Source: Ferrovum sp. (GTDB lineage: Bacteria; Pseudomonadota; Gammaproteobacteria; Burkholderiales; Ferrovaceae). From it: a stretch of 7,701 bases of DNA. The translations under genes and the position numbers were made by a program. The notes under the pieces were generated by a model. It searched no databases. It had not been told where the DNA came from and saw only the letters and a program-made list of their open reading frames with translations. This document shows, piece after piece, positions 1 through 5,343 of the stretch (positions are counted from its first letter, which is position 1; each line of letters starts with the position of its first letter). Location of the stretch: contig DAIDKJ010000057.1 of assembly GCA_027450105.1 (NCBI GenBank), positions 1 through 7,701 on the forward strand. Reading direction: 5' to 3'.

Positions 1-24
1 AGGGCTACCCCACAACGCGATGGG

Positions 25-40
25 CCAGCCGCGCGGCTGG
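25..40. repeat. Perfect 16-bp GC-rich palindrome
   Basis: CCAGCCGC followed directly by GCGGCTGG is self-complementary over 16 bp with no spacer. It could be a dyad binding site or a recombination or fold-back site. With no unpaired loop and no T-run it is not a typical terminator. The role is unknown. Confidence 0.6.
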
Positions 41-96
41 AGCTGCCCGGTTTGTTGCGATCAAGTCGCCCTCAACTACCCCTAGCCAGCACATTT

Positions 97-116
97 GGGG
101 GTATGATTGGGGGTAT
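97..116 (+). repeat. Tandem GGGGGTAT direct repeat (12-bp period)
   Basis: GGGGGTAT occurs at 97-104 and again at 109-116, separated by GATT. Two copies in phase about one helical turn apart could form a protein-binding site. Similar G-rich repeats are often found near P4-type integrase genes, but that association is from general knowledge and no integrase is present here. Confidence 0.45.
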
Positions 117-169
117 CCCACCACACGCAGCAGGAACGGGCTCCCGTGCCCTCCAATTTAAGGGCCTGG

Positions 170-206
170 AAAGCCCAACGCCGTCTTGGAGACGGCGTTG
201 GGCTTT
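170..206. terminator. Strong, probably bidirectional intrinsic terminator
   Basis: The left arm at 170-185 (AAAGCCCAACGCCGTC) pairs perfectly with the right arm at 191-206 around the 5-nt loop TTGGA. The arms begin with AAA and end with TTT, and the plus strand continues into GCATTTT, so the layout fits a rho-independent terminator. For the minus strand it lies about 80 nt beyond the stop codon of the HAF-repeat reading frame and could end its transcript. It could equally end a plus-strand gene lying left of the window. Confidence 0.75.
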
Positions 207-252
207 GCATTTTCATTCAACTAATATCCTATCGAGTACCCCGCCAGGGGCC

Positions 253-267
253 CAGTCAATTTGACTG
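253..267. repeat. Short inverted repeat after the HAF frame
   Basis: CAGTCAA and TTGACTG flank a single T. Outside this core, GGGG at 247-250 can pair with CCCC at 270-273 across a 2-nt mismatch on each side. It lies about 20 nt beyond the stop of the minus-strand HAF frame, so it may be an extra hairpin in that transcript's 3' end or a small dyad protein site. No T-run follows. Confidence 0.3.
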
Positions 268-288
268 AACCCCTAATGCCATTGTGAT

Positions 289-726
289 TTATGCGACCGG
301 TGTGCCGATCACTGTCGGCTCGACAAATACGTGCGGTTGCCAGTAATACACGTAGCTCGGATCGGTCGGGCCAAGAGGATCATTGTTAAAGTAGGTCGTA
401 CCGTAAACGTGACCACTGGCAGTGATTCCCTGTGCAAACGTCCCCGGGCTTCCCGCCGCTCCTGCGCCTGGGGCATCAATCGTTGTGAAAGTGCCGTTGG
501 CGTAGACGAACCCATGATTGGTGAGATCGTAGTAGTACGTACCAACCACTTGGCCATTGGGCCCTACTGCAGCAATTGTTTGGATAAAACCAGAGGATAG
601 ATTGCTGGGCAGGCTGATCGTCGAAACAGTACCGTTGGAATAGACAAAGCCTTGGGCATGCCCCGTCGCATCAGTATAAACGCCGCCAGCAACGTTGTTG
701 GGTCCCACCATGTCGACGGCATCCAA
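289..726 (-). CDS. HAF-repeat protein, probable 5'-truncated remnant
   Basis: The 145-residue product carries two units of the HAF-repeat pattern, GFVYSNG..STISLP at about residues 26-40 and GFVYANGTFTTIDAPGA at about 72-88. Each is followed by a G..VVGTYY or G.VYGTTYF segment. HAF-repeat proteins are usually longer secreted or surface proteins that begin with a signal peptide. This one has no signal peptide, and the repeat register is already under way at its first residue. The frame opens at a TTG (726), with an alternative ATG at 711. Upstream the same frame still reads GAPSGTLDAVDM in plausible HAF style before a TGA at 751-753. I see no clear Shine-Dalgarno site. I read it as the C-terminal part of a longer gene that lost its 5' end, so it may be a pseudogene. 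The function is unknown; the repeats suggest an extracellular beta-rich structure. Confidence 0.55.
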   Translation of the reverse strand: MDAVDMVGPNNVAGGVYTDATGHAQGFVYSNGTVSTISLPSNLSSGFIQTIAAVGPNGQVVGTYYYDLTNHGFVYANGTFTTIDAPGAGAAGSPGTFAQGITASGHVYGTTYFNNDPLGPTDPSYVYYWQPHVFVEPTVIGTPVA

Positions 727-946
727 GGTGCCGCTTGGGGCCCCCCAGTGTCAGGAAATCTGTCGCGTTATTTGATTTTTTATAATTCAGAGGCTGGGGG
801 CGGAAAGTGGATATGAAATGGCAAGGTATTCGGTGGAGAGGAAGGCAGCGGTTTTGAGGAAATTGCTGCCACCGATGAACAAATCTGTGGCTAAAGTAGC
901 ACAGGAGCCCCACAAATTTACGCGGTTCCTCTTGAGACGAACATTC

Positions 947-3019
947 TCATAAACGGAATTTTTCTGAGTAACTGCGCAAATCCCGGGATAACCCGCGCAA
1001 CACTTCAGCAGCACTTTCCACCTTATCGATGACACTGGCGTTTTGTTCCGAAATGCCGGCCAAGCGTTCCACGTTTGATGCAATGTCTTTTCCAGCCAGA
1101 TCCTGCTCCCTGATGGCATTGGTGATCCCTTCCATTTCATGTTTCATGCCCGAAGCCCCAGACTGGATTTCGTCGATACCCTGGCCTGCATCCTGCGCAA
1201 TTTTTTCGCCGTGTTGCACGCGCTGGACCACAGTATTCATTTGTGCGACAGCCTGTTCCGTTCCTTGTTGAATGGCCGACACCACCTTCTCGATGGTGCC
1301 GGTACTGCGTGAGGTTTGCTCGGCCAGCTTGCGCACCTCATCGGCCACTACGGCAAATCCCCGGCCCTGCTCCCCGGCGCGGGCTGCCTCGATCGCTGCG
1401 TTGAGCGCCAGCAGATTGGTTTGCTCGGCAATGGTTCGGATCGTCCCGATAATACCGCCAATCTGGCTGGATAGCTGCCCCAATTCTTCGATGGACGCAG
1501 CGGCCTTGATGACTTCACTGCCCACCGAGACCATGTCGGAAATGATTTCCTTCACCTTCTCCCCCCCTTGCATGGCGATTTTTTCGGATTGCGTGGAGGA
1601 TTGCATGGCATGGGCACTATTTTCCATCACCTGATCGATACTGGCAGAAATCTGGTTGATGGCCGCCGCCATTTCCTGTGTGGCCGTGGATTGTTGATGG
1701 CTGACATGACCCGCGGAGGCAACCGACTCTGTCATCAATTCCAGATTTTGATCAATCCGGCGCGTGGCTGTCATGATTTGATCCACCACGGCTCCCATCA
1801 GCACCTTGATGGATTGCACCGAACATAAAATGACGCCCATCTCGTCTTTGCGTGAAATGTTTGTGGGCTTGGAAAAATCCCCGTCCACGATATCGTGAAT
1901 ATCCGCCGAAATTTCCTGTACCGGACGCAGCACAAAACGCCGTACACTCCAGGAAATCAAGATGAACAAGGCAAGCTGGATGGCAATTTGAGTCACAATG
2001 GCAGTCCACAGAATGTGGCGCAAGGTTACAAACTTGTCCGTGAGATCGAAGGTGAAATCAGAGGCACACCCAGCAGAGTTTTCCTTGGCCAAATGGCAAG
2101 TCAGGCAATTGGTGCCGTGAAAATCATGGGAAAACAAATACGGTGCCACTACTCGCATCTGCCACTTTCCGTCCTTGTTTTCCATGGCATAGTAGGGTTT
2201 GGCCACCCCAGTTCGAATGGATTCTTCCAGCACCCGGTTGACCACTGGATCGTCCATATGTTCCTCGGGCAAACCAGGACCATATTGTTCCGCCACCTGT
2301 TTGGAACGGAGTAAACGCAGGGATTGTAATGACTGGCCCTCGATCACTTTTTTGAGCAGGGTCTTTCTGGTTTCGGGGTCACTGATCGTGCCCGTAATCA
2401 TCAGCATGTTGGCCCCATCGATGACTTGCATGGAAACGCCTCGTCCCTTGCTATAGGCTTCATCCAGAATCCCTTGCTTGATAACTCCGTATATATAGAA
2501 GGTCAGCGAGGAAAGCAGGATCAGAATGACCGGTTGCAGCAAGAGCTGCAATTTATACTGCAGGGATAAGTTCTGAAACCAGAGGGCAAATGAAACCTGT
2601 CGCCGAGGGCCTGTTGCCGGTGCCGAACGGTACAGGGCTTCGGCTTGGGTTACGGCGCTGCGCGCAGGTTTTTTTCTGAGGGAGAGATAGCCAACGATCT
2701 TGTTCTGACGGATGATCGGCGAAACAGTGGCTTGCACCCAATAATGGTCGCCACTCTTGGCGCGATTTTTGACAATGCCACGCCAGGGGCGACCTTGTTT
2801 CAGGGTATCCCACATGTCCTGAAAGGCCCATGCTGGCATGTCCGGATGACGCACAAGGTTGTGGTTTTTGCCGATCAATTCCTCAAGCGCGTACCCTGAG
2901 ATACGCACGAAAGAATCATTGGCCGATGTGATGATGCCCTTGACATCGGTTGTGGAGACGAAGGTTTCCGTCTCGCTGTAGTTGATTTCATTTTGCGAAA
3001 CGGGTCCATTGTTTTTCAC
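947..3019 (-). CDS. Chemoreceptor with Aer-like PAS and periplasmic c-type heme sensor domain
   Basis: Predicted inner-membrane methyl-accepting chemotaxis protein of 690 residues. The cytoplasmic N-terminal PAS (about 20-120) closely resembles E. coli Aer, with HNLVRHPDMP at 53-62 and GDHYWV near 90; in Aer this PAS binds FAD and reports redox state. TM1 is at about 157-180. The periplasmic region (about 181-334) contains CLTCH (C305, C308, H309; codons 2093-2107), a CxxCH c-type heme-attachment motif as in the Geobacter GSU0582 and GSU0935 heme-sensor receptors or Tll0287-like domains. TM2 (335-358), a HAMP-like segment (359-411) and a full signalling hairpin with the conserved EQTNLLALNAAIEAARAGEQ tip (from about 531) follow. 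No C-terminal CheR/CheB pentapeptide is seen. I chose GTG 3019 because it puts the RHPD motif at R57/H58/D60, the same numbers as in Aer; a TTG at 3061 would add 14 residues. Neither start has a strong RBS. Likely input is redox or O2 and output goes to CheA/CheW. The 220 bases after the stop (727-946) hold no supported gene. Confidence 0.93.
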   Translation of the reverse strand: MKNNGPVSQNEINYSETETFVSTTDVKGIITSANDSFVRISGYALEELIGKNHNLVRHPDMPAWAFQDMWDTLKQGRPWRGIVKNRAKSGDHYWVQATVSPIIRQNKIVGYLSLRKKPARSAVTQAEALYRSAPATGPRRQVSFALWFQNLSLQYKLQLLLQPVILILLSSLTFYIYGVIKQGILDEAYSKGRGVSMQVIDGANMLMITGTISDPETRKTLLKKVIEGQSLQSLRLLRSKQVAEQYGPGLPEEHMDDPVVNRVLEESIRTGVAKPYYAMENKDGKWQMRVVAPYLFSHDFHGTNCLTCHLAKENSAGCASDFTFDLTDKFVTLRHILWTAIVTQIAIQLALFILISWSVRRFVLRPVQEISADIHDIVDGDFSKPTNISRKDEMGVILCSVQSIKVLMGAVVDQIMTATRRIDQNLELMTESVASAGHVSHQQSTATQEMAAAINQISASIDQVMENSAHAMQSSTQSEKIAMQGGEKVKEIISDMVSVGSEVIKAAASIEELGQLSSQIGGIIGTIRTIAEQTNLLALNAAIEAARAGEQGRGFAVVADEVRKLAEQTSRSTGTIEKVVSAIQQGTEQAVAQMNTVVQRVQHGEKIAQDAGQGIDEIQSGASGMKHEMEGITNAIREQDLAGKDIASNVERLAGISEQNASVIDKVESAAEVLRGLSRDLRSYSEKFRL

Positions 3020-3039
3020 GATACCAGATTGTTTCCATA

Positions 3040-3066
3040 CTATCGCCGTATTCCTGAGCAACTATC
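3040..3066 (-). promoter_or_regulatory. Weak sigma28 (FliA)-like promoter candidate for the chemoreceptor
   Basis: Read on the minus strand, GATA (3066-3063), a 15-nt spacer and GGCGATAG (3047-3040) match 8 of 12 positions of the flagellar sigma28 pattern TAAA-N15-GCCGATAA. Transcription would start about 10-15 nt before the GTG at 3019. Chemoreceptor genes are often FliA-dependent, which fits, but the -35 half is poor and the match could be chance. Confidence 0.22.
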
Positions 3067-3176
3067 CCACAAAACGAGAGCGCGGCAACATTCGTGCGGG
3101 ATCTACCTGGACTTCAAAAGCTATACAAGAACAGCCAATCTTCGACTATGCAACGATGTCAGGGCAGCGGGGCACC

Positions 3177-4577
3177 TCAGGCTTCGATCACGCAGCGATT
3201 TCTTCCCTGCTCCTTGGCAAGATACAGTGCACGATCGCTTCTATTGGTGAGAGATTCCACCGTATCGCCCTTCTTGAATTGTGCCAAACCAGCGCTGATA
3301 GTTACGGTAAACCCATGAGATTTCTGGCTTTCCAGGGCTACGGTTGCACGCATCCGGTTCGCCACTTCACAGGCTCCTGCAACATCCGTTTCCACCAAGA
3401 GCAGGATGAACTCTTCTCCGCCAAAGCGCGCACACTGATCATTGTTGCGAATTCCCTCCTTGATACAGCGCGCCACAGTTTGCAGAACCATGTCCCCAAT
3501 ACCATGCCCATAACGATCATTGACCTGTTTAAAATGGTCTACGTCTATAAATACCACCGTCAGATCCATTCCATATCGTTGAGCACGGGCAATTTCCTCC
3601 TCCAATCGTGCGTTTATGAAACGTCGGTTGCCGATTCCCGTGAGCGGATCGGTCAGCATGAGCGCTTCCAGTTGTGCTGTCCGACGCGCCACTTCACGCT
3701 CCAGTTCCTGGTTGGCTTGAGCCAGAAAGCGTTCGGACTGCTTGATGTTGGTGATATCCGTGCCGGAGGCAATCAACCCCAGAAATTTCCCCCCCGAGTC
3801 GAACCGCGGAACGATACGTTCCAGAATCCAGGCTACACTACCGTCCGGTTTATGGATTCGGTATTCGGCATCCTTCGATTGCGGGTGTTTCAGGATCTGA
3901 TCTAACAGTTGTTCATATCCCGCGCGATCCTCAGGATGAATGGCGTTTGACCAATCCAACTCTTTTTGCGGTGAGAGTTCTGCAGCAATGTAGTCGATCA
4001 TGGTCTTGTTGATGAATCCCCGCCGCCCGTTGGGGTCACAAATCCAGATGAAGGTGGGCGCATGATCGGAAATCAGGCGAAAGCGCTTTTCTGTCTCTGA
4101 CAGTGCTGCAATCAAAACCCGCTCAACCGCTGATACGCTCAATGCATCGGGGGTTTGCGCGGGTGGAGAATTGGGAGCGGGTTGTAGATTCTCGCCCAAA
4201 CTCTTGTCTGCTCGCAAAATGTGGGAGATCAACCAGGTGGTAAGAAACTCGAGGATTTTTTCCAGACCGGCTGCATCTTCAAGGTTTTCATCCCGCGCAA
4301 TCGTCAGAATTTCCTCGATAAAGGCCTGATGGGAGCGTTGATGCGCCGACTTTTCGAAATCACCTAGGGTGGATTGAGCCAGCAATTTTTCCTCGTCGGC
4401 AAAATGTTCCGAGGCATAGCGGGTCAACCGCTCCAGGACTTCTTTCACATCCAGCAGACCACTGCCATCCGAGACCGTTTCGGCCAGTGCATTGATCAGA
4501 TCCACCAGGCAGCGATGCTGGTGGTCTACGATGGGAATGCCAATTTCAAAACGTTCGTTCCAGTAAAAGTACTTCAT
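3177..4577 (-). CDS. Bacteriohemerythrin-PAS-GGDEF diguanylate cyclase
   Basis: Predicted soluble enzyme of 466 residues that makes c-di-GMP from two GTP. Residues 1-130 form a bacteriohemerythrin domain with all seven expected diiron ligands: H21 (in VDHQH), H58 and E62 (HFADE), H79 and H83 (HQRSH), H119 and D124 (HILRAD). A PAS of the PAS_3 type spans about 166-276, a likely coiled coil about 278-305, and a GGDEF domain about 306-466. The active site is GGEEF (386-390). The RNND at 377-380, five residues before it, is an intact inhibitory I-site. No transmembrane segment is visible. The ATG at 4577 is chosen because AGAGGT lies just upstream and the hemerythrin domain begins there; the frame remains open to 4676 without family resemblance. 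Hemerythrin-linked cyclases are known (for example Vibrio cholerae Bhr-DGC, whose activity depends on diiron redox state), so O2- or redox-controlled c-di-GMP output is likely here. The gene lies between the single-domain hemerythrin and the chemoreceptor, on the same strand. Confidence 0.95.
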   Translation of the reverse strand: MKYFYWNERFEIGIPIVDHQHRCLVDLINALAETVSDGSGLLDVKEVLERLTRYASEHFADEEKLLAQSTLGDFEKSAHQRSHQAFIEEILTIARDENLEDAAGLEKILEFLTTWLISHILRADKSLGENLQPAPNSPPAQTPDALSVSAVERVLIAALSETEKRFRLISDHAPTFIWICDPNGRRGFINKTMIDYIAAELSPQKELDWSNAIHPEDRAGYEQLLDQILKHPQSKDAEYRIHKPDGSVAWILERIVPRFDSGGKFLGLIASGTDITNIKQSERFLAQANQELEREVARRTAQLEALMLTDPLTGIGNRRFINARLEEEIARAQRYGMDLTVVFIDVDHFKQVNDRYGHGIGDMVLQTVARCIKEGIRNNDQCARFGGEEFILLLVETDVAGACEVANRMRATVALESQKSHGFTVTISAGLAQFKKGDTVESLTNRSDRALYLAKEQGRNRCVIEA

Positions 4578-4580
4578 GTG

Positions 4581-4586
4581 ACCTCT
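4581..4586 (-). promoter_or_regulatory. Ribosome binding site deciding the cyclase start
   Basis: AGAGGT on the minus strand ends 3 nt before the ATG at 4577. It supports this start over upstream in-frame codons near 4676 and agrees with where the hemerythrin family begins (MKYFYWNERF). Confidence 0.65.
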
Positions 4587-4729
4587 GATCAAGAAGCTTG
4601 AAGGAGCGCATGCAGTCAGGGTCTGGAACAGAAAAGCCCCCCCGATTGACTCGATCCCGCAAGGTGCGCGCAACAATACTGCAGCGCAACATTTTTAAAC
4701 TATGATTACACGGGGTACAAATCACCGTA

Positions 4730-4743
4730 TTGATATTTGTCAA
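4730..4743. promoter_or_regulatory. FNR/ANR-like box upstream of the cyclase
   Basis: TTGATATTTGTCAA matches the FNR/ANR consensus TTGAT-N4-ATCAA at 9 of 10 defined positions; on the minus strand it reads TTGAC-N4-ATCAA. It lies about 150 nt upstream of the cyclase ATG and 9 nt beyond the stop of the hemerythrin gene. A consensus -35-like TTGACA (4743-4738, minus) is embedded in it, but the hexamer 17 nt further (TTGTAC) is a poor -10. A looser dyad, ACAAAT at 4717-4722 and ATTTGT at 4735-4740, overlaps. If real, an oxygen-responsive regulator would control the cyclase, repressing if the -35 overlap is used. Confidence 0.42.
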
Positions 4744-4767
4744 AAAAATGGTTCAACGGGGGTCGAA
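4742..4767 (-). terminator. Weak intrinsic terminator candidate after the hemerythrin gene
   Basis: On the minus strand TTCGAC (4767-4762), loop CCCC and GTTGAA (4757-4752) can form a 6-bp stem with one G-U pair, followed by CCA and a run of seven T (4748-4742). It overlaps the last codons and the stop of the hemerythrin gene. The stem is short, so read-through into the cyclase is possible. Confidence 0.3.
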
Positions 4768-5178
4768 GCGAGGTGAAAAGCGCTTGAGCGTATCCTTCAT
4801 CAGCAAATCTTCCTTGATCACGTGCTCGATGAGCCAGCGGCGCAAAAAACTCACGAAATGATCCACGGCCGTGCTCGACCAGTCCATATGTGCCTGTAAC
4901 ATTTCCGCCTTGATCTCATCGAGTTGCTGGGTGAGTGCATGATGAGATTGGCTAAGCTGGGAGGTACTCACATAGCCGGCTGCCTGAGCGATCTTTTCCT
5001 CCCGGGAAAAGTGAACCAAGGCGTACTTGGAAAGACTGTCCAGCACCTCGGGCAGTGCCTTACTGTTTTTGGTTTTGAGGACTTCTTCCACCCGATTGAT
5101 CAGATCCACGAGATATTTATGGTCCGAATCGATGACATCATTGCCCACACTCAGTTGTTCGCGCCAAGCAAAACCCAT
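4753..5178 (-). CDS. Single-domain bacteriohemerythrin lacking one iron-ligand histidine
   Basis: Small cytoplasmic hemerythrin-family protein of 141 residues, the usual length for a single-domain bacteriohemerythrin. The family binds O2 reversibly at a non-heme diiron site held by five His, one Glu and one Asp. Visible ligands are H20 (DSDHKYL), H56 and E60 (HFSREE), H79 (SQSHHAL), H119 and D124 (HVIKED). The first His of the HxxxH helix motif is missing: position 75, four residues before H79, is Leu (codon CTT, one base from CAT). Oxygen binding may therefore be lost or changed. The ATG at 5178 has a good AGGGGGA site and sits where the family normally begins; the reading frame continues upstream to 5295 without family resemblance. 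It shares the MGFAW-type start and fold with the N-terminal domain of the next gene, 175 bp downstream, but the sequences have diverged widely. Possible roles are O2 delivery or buffering, or partnering the cyclase; these are inference. Confidence 0.92.
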   Translation of the reverse strand: MGFAWREQLSVGNDVIDSDHKYLVDLINRVEEVLKTKNSKALPEVLDSLSKYALVHFSREEKIAQAAGYVSTSQLSQSHHALTQQLDEIKAEMLQAHMDWSSTAVDHFVSFLRRWLIEHVIKEDLLMKDTLKRFSPRFDPR

Positions 5179-5182
5179 GATT

Positions 5183-5189
5183 TCCCCCT
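5183..5189 (-). promoter_or_regulatory. Ribosome binding site deciding the hemerythrin start
   Basis: AGGGGGA on the minus strand ends 4 nt before the ATG at 5178. It favours this start over in-frame upstream codons and matches the start of family homology. Confidence 0.65.
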
Positions 5190-5196
5190 GTTGGTA

Positions 5197-5217
5197 AGGA
5201 ATTTCCTGACAATTCCT
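5197..5217. repeat. Inverted repeat in the hemerythrin leader
   Basis: AGGAATT at 5197-5203 and AATTCCT at 5211-5217 are perfect inverted arms around a 7-nt spacer. Located 19-39 nt upstream of the hemerythrin ATG in the divergent intergenic region, it could be an operator or a leader hairpin. No known regulator motif is recognised. Confidence 0.4.
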
Positions 5218-5224
5218 GGCACGA

Positions 5225-5241
5225 GTTTGCCCCCGGCAAAC
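5225..5241. repeat. Perfect hairpin in the divergent intergenic region
   Basis: GTTTGCC (5225-5231) and GGCAAAC (5235-5241) pair perfectly around CCC. It lies about 47-63 nt upstream of the hemerythrin start. No T-run follows in either direction, so it is not a typical terminator. It may be a transcript leader stem-loop or a dyad binding site between the divergent hemerythrin and glycosylase genes. Confidence 0.45.
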
Positions 5242-5343
5242 CCCTCTGACCAGGTGGCGCTCCTGCCATATCCTGTTGCAGTCTCCCGTCGCCAAAGCTC
5301 GAAAGAACTCTCCGACTCGAGGTCACCGGTTCAATCACCAGGT

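Larger units (their letters stand above)
1..288. other. Non-coding left edge rich in inverted and direct repeats
   Basis: I see no convincing gene here. The only sizeable reading frame (about 52-264, plus) has low-complexity composition, no family resemblance, and runs through a perfect hairpin. The stretch holds a 16-bp palindrome, a pair of GGGGGTAT repeats, a strong terminator-like hairpin and a short inverted repeat, listed separately. GGGGGTAT-type repeats are sometimes seen beside phage or island integrase genes, so an island edge is conceivable, but no integrase or tRNA is visible in the window. Confidence 0.5.

Noticed and set aside
844..870. Inverted repeat GGCAGC...GCTGCC as terminator for the chemoreceptor gene
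   Set aside because: The arms are only 6 bp with a 15-nt loop and no T-run follows on the minus strand.
787..946. Minus-strand reading frame just after the chemoreceptor stop that could be a small hydrophobic protein
   Set aside because: It is out of frame with the receptor, has no convincing start or RBS of its own, and matches no family I recognise.
1561..1567. Seven-C run (seven G on the coding strand) in the chemoreceptor as a phase-variation tract
   Set aside because: Too short to be persuasive, and the reading frame is intact through it with normal coding. A similar C7 at 4637-4643 is intergenic.
2982..3905. Long plus-strand reading frame opposite the cyclase
   Set aside because: It is antisense to a gene with clear GGDEF and PAS motifs; its translation has no domain resemblance.
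4924..5343. Upstream in-frame extension of the glycosylase frame through the hemerythrin gene on the opposite strand
   Set aside because: The opposite strand has a full hemerythrin with ligands and RBS; the extension has no family resemblance and is antisense shadow.
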